Both the position numbers and the translations under genes were made by a program. A stretch of DNA of 64,000 nt from Bacteroidales bacterium (GTDB lineage Bacteria > Bacteroidota > Bacteroidia > Bacteroidales > Rikenellaceae). The stretch covers positions 124,001-188,000 of the forward strand of contig CAJTFS010000003.1 of assembly GCA_910575495.1 (NCBI GenBank). The letters run 5' to 3'. Positions 34,521-43,431 of the stretch are shown here, piece after piece (position 1 is the stretch's first letter; each line of letters opens with the position of its first letter). Below the pieces are notes generated by a model. That model did no database searches. It was not told where the DNA came from and saw nothing but the letters and a program-made list of their open reading frames with translations.

Positions 34521-34586
34521 GGGACTGCCATTGGTGGAGGTGAAAAGACGTTCGTACGAAACGACTCCCGCCTTTCACGCTTTATT

Positions 34587-35894
34587 TCACTTTTTGTTTT
34601 TGATCCGCTCCACCGCGGCGGCGACATCGCGGTAAAGTTCGGGCAAGTCAAGACCGACGATATGCCGGTTCTCGACCCGGACACAACCGTCGACAACGAC
34701 CGTTTCGACGTCGGCGGCCTTGCCGCAATAAACCAGGTTGGAAACCACGTCGTGGAGCGGCTGGAGGTGGGGTTTCTGAAGATCGACGACGATCAGGTCG
34801 GCCAATGCGCCCTCGCGCAGCACGCCCAGTTCGCCCTCGCGTCCCATCGCCCGGGCACCGTTGACCGTAGCCAGCTTCAGTGCTTCGTAAGCCGGGAGCG
34901 CCAACGGATCGGCCAGTGCCGATTTCTGCAGGAATGCCGCGGTGCGCAGCTCCTCGAACATATCCAGATCGTTGTTCGAGCAGGGACCGTCGGTGGCGAC
35001 GGTGACCAGAGCGCCCCGTTCGATCATCCGCGCCACGGGAGCCACGCCGGAAGCGATCTTCATGTTGCTCTGCGGGTTGTGCGAGACGGTCACGCCGCGC
35101 TGTGCCAGGATGTCGATCTCCTCGTCGTCGACCCAGACGCAATGGGCGCCGACGGTCCGCTCGTCGAGGAATCCCAGCGCATCGAGATGACGCACCGGCG
35201 ACGCCCCGTAGCGCTCGCGCACGATGCGCATTTCGTCCTGCGTCTCGGCGATGTGGATCATGCGATGAAGCCCCAGCCGGTCGGCCAGCTCGCGGCCGCG
35301 CCGCAGGTTCGCGGGCGAGACGGTATAGGGCGAATGGGGCGCCACGGCGATGCGGATGCGGTCGCGGCCGGCGGCCAGCCGCGCAGCCTCCCCGATCTCG
35401 GGCAGCACCTCTTCGATGTTGGAGTCGAAATAGTTGCATCCCAGCATGGCGCGGATGCCAAGCCGGTCGACCGTCTCGACGCAGCGGTTTTCGTGGTAGT
35501 ACATGTCGACGAACGACGTGACGCCGCCCAGCAGCATCTCGGCGATGCCCAATGTCATGCCCAGCACCACATCGTCGGCCGTCTGCCGCGCCTCGAAGGG
35601 CCAAATATAGTCGTTGAGCCACGCCATCAGCGGAATGTCGTCGGCATAGCTGCGCTGCAGGGTCATGGCCGCATGGCAATGGGTGTCGACAAGACCCGGC
35701 ATGACGAGTTTGCCCCGGCAGTCGAAGATGCGGGCCTCGGGGTGCGCCGCACGGAAATCGGCCTCGGCGGCCGGGTCGGCCGAAACGAAGGCGATGCGGT
35801 TGTCCGCAATGCCCACGGCACCCTGGAACGTGCGGGGCTGGTCGCCGACGGCGGTCATCGGCAGGACGGTAGCGTTGGTGAAAAGGAGAGACAT
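34587..35894 (-). CDS. Amidohydrolase of the TRZ/ATZ (MtaD/SsnA-like) family
   Basis: A 435-residue zinc amidohydrolase, most similar to methylthioadenosine/S-adenosylhomocysteine deaminases. Metal ligands are visible: HxH in GLVDTHCHAAMTLQR, His in HSPYTVSP, His in HIAETQDE, and the catalytic Asp in VTVATDGPCSNND. The N-terminal composite domain starts MSLLFTNATVLPM. The ATG at 35894 is preceded at 9 nt by GTGAAAG heptad repeats. It is a stand-alone minus-strand gene. Whether it acts on MTA/SAH, guanine or another amine cannot be decided from sequence. Confidence 0.85.
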   Translation of the reverse strand: MSLLFTNATVLPMTAVGDQPRTFQGAVGIADNRIAFVSADPAAEADFRAAHPEARIFDCRGKLVMPGLVDTHCHAAMTLQRSYADDIPLMAWLNDYIWPFEARQTADDVVLGMTLGIAEMLLGGVTSFVDMYYHENRCVETVDRLGIRAMLGCNYFDSNIEEVLPEIGEAARLAAGRDRIRIAVAPHSPYTVSPANLRRGRELADRLGLHRMIHIAETQDEMRIVRERYGASPVRHLDALGFLDERTVGAHCVWVDDEEIDILAQRGVTVSHNPQSNMKIASGVAPVARMIERGALVTVATDGPCSNNDLDMFEELRTAAFLQKSALADPLALPAYEALKLATVNGARAMGREGELGVLREGALADLIVVDLQKPHLQPLHDVVSNLVYCGKAADVETVVVDGCVRVENRHIVGLDLPELYRDVAAAVERIKNKK

Positions 35895-35901
35895 CGGGAT
35901 A

Positions 35902-35926
35902 AGGTGAAAGGTGAAAGGTAAAAAGT
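35902..35926 (-). repeat. GTGAAAG heptanucleotide repeats at a gene start
   Basis: Three to four 7-bp units (plus strand GTGAAAG GTGAAAG GTAAAAA GTGCGC) end just above the amidohydrolase ATG. Similar heptads occur at 1971-1995 and 48902-48930. Confidence 0.65.
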
Positions 35927-36026
35927 GCGCTTGGCGGTTCGGCGGCGGCCAAGTCCCACGCCGGAGAGCAGCGGATAAAACTGCGCTTTTCCGCCGGCAG
36001 GGCGACCGGTCGTCACGGTCTGTGCA

Positions 36027-36494
36027 TCACTCCACGGAGTTGCCCTGCACGGTGAGAAGTTCGCGCCCGGTGACGGAGTTGGAGTAGATCTGCAACACCT
36101 TGTTGAAAGTGCCGGGCTCGCTCTTGAGCGGCTCGTAGACGATGCGGATCACCCCCTCCTGCCCCGGAGCGACGGGACGCTTGGGAAACGTGGCCTTGAA
36201 GCACGAGCAGGAGGTCAGCACGCGCACGATGACCAGCGGCGCCGTGCCCTCGTTGCGGAAAACGAACTCCTTTTCGAGGTTGCCGCCCTTGCGCGGGACG
36301 TTGCCGAAGTTGTAGGTGTTGACGGGCAGCACCAGGCGGGCGCCCTTTTCGGGGGCCTGACAGGAAGCCGGACTCTCCTGCTGCTGCGCCGGGGTGCTCT
36401 GTACCGGGGCGCTCTGCGCCCGGCAAAAGGTCAGGCCCGCCCCTGCGACGAGCAGGCATACGAGCATCGAACGGATCTGTTTCATAACGATCAT
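36027..36494 (-). CDS. DUF1573 exported protein
   Basis: A 155-residue exported protein of the DUF1573 family, ASH-like beta-sandwich proteins abundant in Bacteroidetes. It has a signal peptide (MIVMKQIRSMLVCLLVAGAGLTFCRA) and a Gln/Pro-rich linker. The domain shows YNFGNVPRKGGNLEKEFVFRN, then APLVIVRVLTSCSCFKATFPKRPVAPGQEGVIRIVYEP. The 'SCSC' motif with following 'P..PG..G.I...Y' is characteristic. It is the last gene of the exbB-exbD-tonB cluster, starting 10 nt after the tonB stop, so a link to TonB-dependent envelope functions is plausible but unproven. Confidence 0.88.
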   Translation of the reverse strand: MIVMKQIRSMLVCLLVAGAGLTFCRAQSAPVQSTPAQQQESPASCQAPEKGARLVLPVNTYNFGNVPRKGGNLEKEFVFRNEGTAPLVIVRVLTSCSCFKATFPKRPVAPGQEGVIRIVYEPLKSEPGTFNKVLQIYSNSVTGRELLTVQGNSVE

Positions 36495-36504
36495 GACTTT
36501 TTAC

Positions 36505-37191
36505 TTATTCCAAACGGAAAACATAGGTTATGGTCCCGCCCTGCACCGGAGCGCTGCTCTCGGTGAACCGGGCCTTGAAAGCGGCGGCACGGGCGGCCTC
36601 GATGAGGCGCCGGTCGCTGACGGTCGAACCCTTGGGCTCGAAATCGGCGCTCGTGACCCTGCCGTCGGGACCTACGGTGACCCGCACAACGACCTTGCCG
36701 CTCTGCGTACCCGGATAGGACGGGCGCGGCAATGCACCCACCAGGCCGCGCCCCTGGAGCCCCTTGTCGACCTGGTCGAGACCGTCGGGATTGAGACCGG
36801 GACCCGTCCCCGAGGCCTGCTCCTCGCCCTCGGGCGCGCGGGGATTGCCGGCATCGGCGGGCTCGTCGGGGCCGCTCTTGTTCATGCTGAACAGCGCCTT
36901 GGGGTTGGGCGTGCGGGTAGCCGGGTCGTTGCCTGCTATCTGCGCCGTACGCTCGACGGGGGCCGGCGCATCGTGCATGCGGGGCTCCGCAACGCTTTTC
37001 GGCGGCTTCGGCGGCTCGGGTGCGGGAGGTTCGACGAACTCCACGAGGATCGTGTCGGCGGGCTTCTCCATGGCTGGCGCGAAGTCGAACGACACCCACG
37101 CGAAAGCAGCGGTCAGCAGCGCAGCGTAACATGCCGCCGCCGCGATCGCCCACCAACGCGGTGCTCTGTCGTTCGGTTCGTAGTAATACAT
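36505..37191 (-). CDS. TonB-family energy transducer
   Basis: Transmits proton-motive force from ExbB/ExbD to outer-membrane TonB-dependent transporters. The 228-residue protein has one N-terminal membrane helix (WWAIAAAACYAALLTAAFAWV) and a Pro/Glu-rich spanning region (EFVEPPAPEPPKPPKSVAEP). The C-terminal TonB domain is PSYPGTQSGKVVVRVTVGPDGRV...AAFKARFTES, ending in YVFRLE. It is downstream of exbB and exbD with a 208-nt gap holding repeat-like DNA. AATTGTGAATT-type repeats directly precede the ATG. Confidence 0.92.
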   Translation of the reverse strand: MYYYEPNDRAPRWWAIAAAACYAALLTAAFAWVSFDFAPAMEKPADTILVEFVEPPAPEPPKPPKSVAEPRMHDAPAPVERTAQIAGNDPATRTPNPKALFSMNKSGPDEPADAGNPRAPEGEEQASGTGPGLNPDGLDQVDKGLQGRGLVGALPRPSYPGTQSGKVVVRVTVGPDGRVTSADFEPKGSTVSDRRLIEAARAAAFKARFTESSAPVQGGTITYVFRLE

Positions 37192-37261
37192 GGAGTCAAT
37201 GCAAAATACTCAATTCACAATCGGCTGCAGGAACGCCGGCCGCCTGCTCGCCGCCGCTTTT

Positions 37262-37302
37262 CGCCCGGACCGGCTGCGGGAGCCGCGCTGCTTGGAGCGG
37301 GC
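37262..37302 (-). repeat. Palindromic repeat family 2, copy 1
   Basis: Plus strand: CGCCCGGACCGGCTGCGGGA followed by GCCGC...GCGGGCCG. It shares TTCGCCCGGACCGGCTGC with 38529-38572 and is less closely related to 46736-46777. It lies between exbD and tonB. Confidence 0.5.
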
Positions 37303-37399
37303 CGCTCCCGGACGTCGGGGTCCGAGGTCTTGCCGCCTGCGATCATGCCCCGGGAGCGAAGCGTTCCGCCCGTTTCCGGATCGTTCGCTGCGACGCGCA

Positions 37400-37804
37400 T
37401 CAATTGGCCGTAGTGGCCAGAATCAAGCGATAGCCGTTGTCCTTGGCGATGTTCATCACCTTGACCACCTCGTCGACAGCCACGGTCTTGTCGCAATGGA
37501 GCGACACGGTGGCCTCCTCCTGCCCCGTGAGCCGTGCGCGCAGCGCCTGCTCGACGCCTGCGATGCCCTGGACGGGCTCCAGCTCGACGTAGTAGTTGTA
37601 GGACGAGCCGTTCTGCTGGATCGACACCGTGGTCATGGCCTTGTCCTTGAGCTGGTTGGAGCTCTTGGGCAACATGAGCTTCAGCGCGTTGGGGTTGATG
37701 AGCGTGGTGGCGATCAACAGAAAGAGCAGCAGCAGGAACATCAGGTCGGTCATCGACGACGCCGAAAAGGACTTGTCGACCTTGGAACCGTGTTTGATAG
37801 CCAT
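37400..37804 (-). CDS. ExbD/TolR-family biopolymer transport protein
   Basis: A 134-residue subunit of the proton channel that powers TonB. It has a short cytoplasmic N-terminus and one membrane helix carrying the proton-conducting Asp (SASSMTDLMFLLLLFLLIATTL). The periplasmic domain ends in VDEVVKVMNIAKDNGYRLILAT, a typical ExbD ending. It follows exbB by 6 nt. Length matches the family. Confidence 0.93.
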   Translation of the reverse strand: MAIKHGSKVDKSFSASSMTDLMFLLLLFLLIATTLINPNALKLMLPKSSNQLKDKAMTTVSIQQNGSSYNYYVELEPVQGIAGVEQALRARLTGQEEATVSLHCDKTVAVDEVVKVMNIAKDNGYRLILATTAN

Positions 37805-37810
37805 AACGCA

Positions 37811-38485
37811 CTAATTTTGGACGGGTTGGTTGAGAATGTCCATGAAAGCGATGGAGTTGGCCTCCATCTGGAACACGAGTTTCTCGATGCGGGCCACGAG
37901 ATAGTTGTAGCCGAAGTAGGCCGGAATGCCGACCAGCAGACCCATCACCGTGGTGACCATCGCCACGTACATACCGCCCGACAGAAGCGCCAGGTCGACC
38001 GTGCCGCCCTGCGCCGACATATCCATGAAGGTCTCGACCATGCCGAGCACCGTGCCGAGGAAACCGATCATCGGGGCGCCGCCGGCGATGGTGGCCAGAA
38101 ACGGCAGTCCGTTCTCCAACTTCGAGACTTCGAGGTTGGCCACGTTCTCGATGGCGGTCTGCACGTCGCTCATGGGGCGTCCGATGCGCTCGATGCCTTT
38201 CTCGATCATGCGGGCGATGGGCGTGTCGGTCTTGCGGCAGAGGTTGACCGCCACACGGATCTTGCCGTCGGAGATGTAGTCGCGGATGCGGTTCATGAAG
38301 TTCATGTCGAGGACCGAGGCCTTGCGGATGGCCAGGAAGCGCTCGACGAAGATGAAGATCGTCACGCCGCCCAGCGCGAGCAGCGGCCACATCAGCCAAC
38401 CGCCCTTGGTAAAGAGCGTCCACAGTCCCATGCGGGTTCCTTCACTCACGGCCGCCGCCCCGGCAGCCTGCAAAAAAATCATCAT
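37811..38485 (-). CDS. ExbB/MotA/TolQ-family proton channel protein
   Basis: A 224-residue membrane protein forming the proton channel with ExbD. Three helices are visible: residues ~20-50 (WLMWPLLALGGVTIFIFVERFLAI) and two after a cytoplasmic loop (GLPFLATIAGGAPMIGFLGTVLGMVETF, and YVAMVTTVMGLLVGIPAYFGYNYLV). The GFLGTV-GM motif is diagnostic. It is the first gene of the exbB-exbD-tonB-DUF1573 operon. A palindromic repeat (38529-38572) lies upstream, in the gap from tamB. Confidence 0.93.
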   Translation of the reverse strand: MMIFLQAAGAAAVSEGTRMGLWTLFTKGGWLMWPLLALGGVTIFIFVERFLAIRKASVLDMNFMNRIRDYISDGKIRVAVNLCRKTDTPIARMIEKGIERIGRPMSDVQTAIENVANLEVSKLENGLPFLATIAGGAPMIGFLGTVLGMVETFMDMSAQGGTVDLALLSGGMYVAMVTTVMGLLVGIPAYFGYNYLVARIEKLVFQMEANSIAFMDILNQPVQN

Positions 38486-38528
38486 AGTTCGTTTTTATTT
38501 AAGTTTTTATCTTGATAACACATTCTGT

Positions 38529-38572
38529 TCGCCCGGACCGGCTGCAGGGGTCGCATTTTCGATGCAAGCCGG
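38529..38572 (-). repeat. Palindromic repeat family 2, copy 2
   Basis: CCGGCTGC ... GCAAGCCGG arms enclose GCAT-TTTCG-ATGC. It lies between tamB and exbB. Confidence 0.5.
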
Positions 38573-38630
38573 CACCGGGCACAAAGTCGAAACCGCTGCA
38601 ATCCGTCGCCGCAACCGGGAATCGCCCTTG

Positions 38631-41600
38631 TCAATCCGCTGCTGCTTCATTCGGCCCCTCCGTTCCGCCGGACTCTGCGGCTTTCGCAGCTTCCGCCGCA
38701 GCCCTTGCCTTTTCGGCCTTGCGGGCCGCGCGGCGGGCCTGGCGCTTCTTGTTGGTGAAACGCTCCCGGACCCTGCGGCGGAAATCGCGGAAATTGTTGA
38801 AATCCTCCTTATAATAAATACCGATGCCGGTCTCCTGCAAACCCTGGTTCTCGTCGAAGCGGTCGATCGTCTGCGTGAAAGCCTTCAACTTGAGCGTGCC
38901 GGCCCGGTCGATGAGGTAGGTGACGTAGGCCTCGCCCATGAAGTTGGACATCGAATTGTTCACCGCCTCCTTGTTGTCGATGCGGTAGTTGCCCTCCAGC
39001 TCGACGATGAGCCGGTCGTCGATCAGGCTCTTCGAAAGACCGAAATCGACCTCCTCGCCCGTCAGCTCCGACTTGGGCCGGTAGCGGATCATCAGGTTGT
39101 AGTCGCTCATCGAAAGCCAGTTGCTCAACTGGTTGGAGAGGAACTCCAGACCCGTGGCCGCCGAGACCGAAGCGCCGATGTCGGAACCCGATGCGGCGTT
39201 GTTCTCGGCCAGGAAGCTGTTGAACAACAACAGGTAGAGGAACTGCATGTTGGTCGATTCGGGCGTGGCCAGCGCATTGGCGATCAGCGTCTGCGTCTCG
39301 GGATCGGACGCCGGCACCCGCACGTCGAAGAGCACCTCCGGATTCGACAGGCGGTCGCCGAGGTGGATGACGCACTCGACGGGCACCGACCGGTCGGTGC
39401 CGGCCTTGTTCTCGGCTGTGTTCTGGAACAACTGCTGCAACAGCGGTTGCAGCGACGCCTTGAGCTTGTAGACGGCATTGATGTCGAGCATGGCGTTCAT
39501 CGGCGCCCCGGTCCACTGGATGGTCGAACCGCTCTCGATGGTGAAGCGCTTGTTGATGATGTTCTGCAACGACAGCTGGTAGGTACCCTCGCGGATGGTG
39601 TAGTCGCCGTACATCTCGAAGACGTTGGACCGCGGGTCGATCTGCAGATTGAGCGTACCTTCGCCGCGCGCCTTCACGGCGTTGCCCGACACCGAAAGCT
39701 CGACCTCGACGTTGGGCCGCACGTCGAGCGCCAGAGCGATGGTCATGCGGCTGCTCTGCGTCGACTTGCTGCGCTGTTTGCGCTCGAAGAACATCTTCTT
39801 GCGCATCACACGGTCGAGCGTGTCGACGGGAGCCGGCTTCTCGAAGATCACGAAGTCGGCGTAGGAGATATTGGCCTTGTTCGACAACGGCATGGCGAAG
39901 AACGAATCGTCGTCGGTCTCGGCGGCGATCTCCATGTTGACCTGGCCCTTGTCGCCGCGGATGCGGGCCATGCCCGAAGCGTAGACCCGGCCGTAGAAGA
40001 AGTCGTTGTCCTCGGCCGAGGTATCCAGCACCAGCATGGCGTCGGGCGCCACGCGCAGGTCGTAGGCGATGTTGGACAGATGCTGAAGATTGAGGTCGAT
40101 GTCCAGCCGGCCGCGGTTGCCCTCGGGGTCGTAGAGCGGAACGTTCGAGGCGCGGAAGCGGTTGCCCTTCACGTCGAGCACCGCTTCGGGCACCGAATAG
40201 GCCACCTGCGTGAAGTCGACCTTGGTGCGGAGTCCCCGCACGCGGATCTGTCCGGTAAGGTCCGCGTTGCGGCGCTCGCCCTGCAGCACCAGTTCGGCCG
40301 ACGCGACGCCCTGCGTCGACGAGACGACGCCCGAGAGCACCGGATCGAGCAGCCCCATGTCGAGGCTGTCGACATTCAGCCGCGCATAGTAGCGCATGCG
40401 GTCGGGGGCGAAGTAGCCGCGGATGACCGTATCGCGCTTCTCGCGGTTGAGCACCGTCACCGCGGCCCGGTTGCGGGCGACGTTCCAACGCGATACCAGC
40501 CGCAGCGGAGGCGCCGGGATGTCGTTGACCTCCAGCGAATCGAAACGGATGTCGGCCTGGAACTCGCCGCCGCGCAACACCGATTTCATGGTGGCGCCGC
40601 CGTTGGTGCGTCCCTCGACCAGATAGCCCATGCGCTCGACGATCTGCGTGAGCGGCGCCAGATCGAAGTTGCGCAGACGCAAGGTCACCGAGTCGTCGGG
40701 GCTGCGCGAGGCGATGCCGTCGAGCAGCAGGTCCTGTTCGCGGTTCTTGACGTAGAACCGGTCGATGACGATGCGCGAGGTGTCGATGGCGATCCGGTTG
40801 GCGAAAATCTGCCAGCGCTTGTCGCCGCGCGTGATGTGCGAAGGCAGAATGCGCAGATCGATCGTCCGCCCGTCGGGACCCTCGGCGGCCTCGGCGCGCA
40901 GGCTCACCAGTCCCGAGAAGCGGCGCACCGAATCCTCGAAACCGGTGGAGAGCTGCATGCGGTTCTGCTTGGCGCCGCCCGTCACGGAGAGGTGCGGCAG
41001 GTGGAGCGCCCCGGCGTAGAGGTCCTCGGCCGAAGCGTAGACCGTGAGCGAATCGCCGTGGTTGGAAGCATTGATGTTGAGCCGGGTGGCGAGCATGCGC
41101 CGGCGCTCGATGTATTCCGAATCGGCCCGCAGCGAAAGCTGGTCGCTGGCCGGGTTGAAAAGCAGCTGCAAGGTCGACCCGTCGGCGATCTGGAGGCCCG
41201 AAGCGACGGCATCGGCCACGGGGTTGAAGTCGCGGATATGCACCGAAAGCAGCGAATAGTCGTCGGCCACGGCCGTTTTCAGCTCCGCATGCCCGGTGTC
41301 GCGTCCCTGCCGGTTCAACATGGGCAGGTATTTCCAGGCGCTCCGGCGCAAGTATTCGAACACCGTGCGGTAGCTGGTCTTCGAGCGGAAGGTGACGTCG
41401 GCGAAGTCGGAACGCAGCTCCACATACTTGCTGTGCTCGGAATTCTCACCCGTAACGACAGCGCTGCGGGTTTCGATCGTCTTGTCGTTGTAACGGTACG
41501 AAGCGTCGGTCACGCGGATCACGCCGTTGAGATCGTCGAGCGAGCGGCCGCCGGCGTTGGCCGCGACATGCGCCGCGAGCACCGAGACGGAGTCGCGCGG

Positions 41601-43232
41601 GTTGATGTGCATGGCGGCCAGATCGGCCCGCCGGAGGTCGAGCGTGAAGTCGTAGCGGGGAATGGCGTCGTTGAGATCGACACGCCCGGCGAAATCGAAG
41701 TTCAGCGCGGGGTCGCGGGCCGTGACGGTACCGTCGAAGCCGCGGTTCTGCAAGCGGCCGTCGAGCCGGAGCGAATCGTAGGTGTAGCCCTTGAACTCCA
41801 GCTGCGAAATGTTGCCCTCGACCTTGGCGTCGGTCGTGCCGCGCCCCACCGAGCCGTCGATCGAAGCCGTGAGCGTGGCGTTGCCCAGCAGGCGGCTCTG
41901 CCCGAGCAGGCGTCCGAGCCGGAAACCGCGGGCCGCCAAAGCACCGCGCAGGCTGCGGCGGCCTTTCGGCAAAGGCTGCATCGCCAGGTCGACGTCGACG
42001 TCGCCCACCTCCGAATTCACGGCGGCCTTCAGCTTGAAAGAAGACAACCGCCCCCGGAAACGGGCCCGCACTCCGAGGGTCCCGGCACGGCCGAGCATGG
42101 CGACCAGATTTTCCGGGAGCTCCTTCCGGGCGATGTCGCGCGAAAGGCGTTTCAGATCGTCGGCCGAAGCGACCAGACGGGAGACATCGAGGTCGAAAAG
42201 CGTCTGCCGGACATCGGGCAGCCCCTCGATCTTCGCCGTAGCCGCAAGGAACGTATCCTCGCCGACACGCAGGCTGCGGACGCGGGTTTCGAAATCGGCG
42301 ACCGTGCCGTTGAAATCGACGTCGATGCCGCCGAAGAGCGTATGCCAGTCGCGCAGCCCGGGCGAGAAACAGGCGATGTCGTCGGTCGAGAGGGAACTGT
42401 TGCGCAGGGCGCCGTCGATCTGCACCTCGCGCACGAAATCCTTGTAGTCGGCCCACGAATTGCCGACCAGCGAGAGGTAGGGAATCTTGACGTGCGACCG
42501 GGCGGTGAGCAACGTTGCCTCCTCGAAGCCCATGCAGCCGTTGACCAGGTAGAAGCGCCCCGAGAAGCGGTCGAGCTCGAAGCCGCTGCGCTCGCGGGCC
42601 GACAAGGTCTCGATGGTGGTGTAGATGGTCTGGCCGTCGATGGTGAAGTCGTCGGCGCGGAGCGTCATGTCGGAGAGGTGCATGTGCCCGAAATCGATGC
42701 CGTAGGGCGGATCGCGGTGCACGCGGCGCTCAAGGCAAAGCTCCATCCCTTCGATCACGGCCTTTTCGAGCCGAAGCCGGAAGTTGCCCTTCTTGGGACG
42801 GTCGGGGTCGGAAAGGCGGCCTACCACCTGCCGGATGTTCATCTCGCCCTCGGGCGTCTCGCGCAGGAAGAGTTTCGCCCCCGCGATCTCGGCGCGGGAG
42901 AGCGTCACCCCGCCGCCCCAGATGCCGAGGCCGGTGATGTAGGCGTCGAGCCGGTCGACGTAGAGCAACGTGTCGCGCTGGTAATCCTCGACGTAGAAAC
43001 CGTCGATCCGGGCCTTGCCCAGCATACCGATGTCGACACGGCGGACGGCCACCGTGGTCTCCAACTTCCGGGAAGCCATGCGCACGACCTTCTGCACCGC
43101 CCAGTTCTGCACGGAGGGTATCTGCAACAACAACGACACGACGAAAGGCAGCACGACGACCGACACGACGATCGCCATGAACACCTTTCCCAATATTTTT
43201 ATACCTTTGCCCACGAATGGCCTTACAAACAT
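38631..43232 (-). CDS. TamB-like translocation/assembly module (DUF490)
   Basis: A 1533-residue AsmA/TamB-type protein that spans the periplasm and moves lipids or assists outer-membrane protein assembly. One N-terminal membrane helix (IKILGKVFMAIVVSVVVLPFVVSLLLQ) is followed by a long beta-taco body. The C-terminal DUF490 domain covers roughly the last 450 residues (for example VECVIHLGDRLSNPEVLFDVRVPASDPETQ and LSMSDYNLMIRYRPKSELTGEEVDFGLSKSLIDDRL). The extreme C-terminus is Lys/Arg/Ala-rich. The size is typical for Bacteroidetes TamB. It is divergent from tsaD. Confidence 0.93.
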   Translation of the reverse strand: MFVRPFVGKGIKILGKVFMAIVVSVVVLPFVVSLLLQIPSVQNWAVQKVVRMASRKLETTVAVRRVDIGMLGKARIDGFYVEDYQRDTLLYVDRLDAYITGLGIWGGGVTLSRAEIAGAKLFLRETPEGEMNIRQVVGRLSDPDRPKKGNFRLRLEKAVIEGMELCLERRVHRDPPYGIDFGHMHLSDMTLRADDFTIDGQTIYTTIETLSARERSGFELDRFSGRFYLVNGCMGFEEATLLTARSHVKIPYLSLVGNSWADYKDFVREVQIDGALRNSSLSTDDIACFSPGLRDWHTLFGGIDVDFNGTVADFETRVRSLRVGEDTFLAATAKIEGLPDVRQTLFDLDVSRLVASADDLKRLSRDIARKELPENLVAMLGRAGTLGVRARFRGRLSSFKLKAAVNSEVGDVDVDLAMQPLPKGRRSLRGALAARGFRLGRLLGQSRLLGNATLTASIDGSVGRGTTDAKVEGNISQLEFKGYTYDSLRLDGRLQNRGFDGTVTARDPALNFDFAGRVDLNDAIPRYDFTLDLRRADLAAMHINPRDSVSVLAAHVAANAGGRSLDDLNGVIRVTDASYRYNDKTIETRSAVVTGENSEHSKYVELRSDFADVTFRSKTSYRTVFEYLRRSAWKYLPMLNRQGRDTGHAELKTAVADDYSLLSVHIRDFNPVADAVASGLQIADGSTLQLLFNPASDQLSLRADSEYIERRRMLATRLNINASNHGDSLTVYASAEDLYAGALHLPHLSVTGGAKQNRMQLSTGFEDSVRRFSGLVSLRAEAAEGPDGRTIDLRILPSHITRGDKRWQIFANRIAIDTSRIVIDRFYVKNREQDLLLDGIASRSPDDSVTLRLRNFDLAPLTQIVERMGYLVEGRTNGGATMKSVLRGGEFQADIRFDSLEVNDIPAPPLRLVSRWNVARNRAAVTVLNREKRDTVIRGYFAPDRMRYYARLNVDSLDMGLLDPVLSGVVSSTQGVASAELVLQGERRNADLTGQIRVRGLRTKVDFTQVAYSVPEAVLDVKGNRFRASNVPLYDPEGNRGRLDIDLNLQHLSNIAYDLRVAPDAMLVLDTSAEDNDFFYGRVYASGMARIRGDKGQVNMEIAAETDDDSFFAMPLSNKANISYADFVIFEKPAPVDTLDRVMRKKMFFERKQRSKSTQSSRMTIALALDVRPNVEVELSVSGNAVKARGEGTLNLQIDPRSNVFEMYGDYTIREGTYQLSLQNIINKRFTIESGSTIQWTGAPMNAMLDINAVYKLKASLQPLLQQLFQNTAENKAGTDRSVPVECVIHLGDRLSNPEVLFDVRVPASDPETQTLIANALATPESTNMQFLYLLLFNSFLAENNAASGSDIGASVSAATGLEFLSNQLSNWLSMSDYNLMIRYRPKSELTGEEVDFGLSKSLIDDRLIVELEGNYRIDNKEAVNNSMSNFMGEAYVTYLIDRAGTLKLKAFTQTIDRFDENQGLQETGIGIYYKEDFNNFRDFRRRVRERFTNKKRQARRAARKAEKARAAAEAAKAAESGGTEGPNEAAAD

Positions 43233-43393
43233 TCAACGATCGTCCGCACCGGATTCCGCCGCGCGGAACGCCCCGCCGCCATGCCTCGCCCGCTTTCGGG
43301 CGGACGACATCCGGTCCCGCAACGGCCCTGCCGGAGCGACTCCCGGCAGCACCGGAAGAGGGGACGAAATTTTCAATACGGACTGTTAACCTG

Positions 43394-43415
43394 CAAAGTT
43401 AACTATTATAGTTAA
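43394..43415 (-). promoter_or_regulatory. Probable tamB promoter with adjoining palindrome
   Basis: Minus-strand -7 TAACTTTG (CAAAGTTA at 43394-43401) would start tamB transcription near 43387. The perfect palindrome TTAACTA-TTA-TAGTTAA (43399-43415) overlaps it and ends 17 nt before the tsaD ATG. Confidence 0.5.
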
Positions 43416-43431
43416 AAAAACGAAATTTCCG

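Larger units (their letters stand above)
33766..34586. other. Repeat island without genes
   Basis: It contains short AATTC-type repeats (33750-33783), a MITE-like element (33817-34142), the ~85-bp GC-rich repeat nested in it, two perfect hairpins (34163-34224), and the 70-bp paralogous block (34451-34520). Confidence 0.65.

Noticed and set aside
38286..43415. A 1709-codon plus-strand open frame opposite tamB, and similar very long frames opposite the RND permease (21606-24839), trkA/GH3 (2311-5037) and other genes
   Set aside because: High-GC codon use leaves antisense frames open. Their translations are His/Arg/Asp-rich with no family motifs, while the opposite strand carries complete, recognisable proteins.
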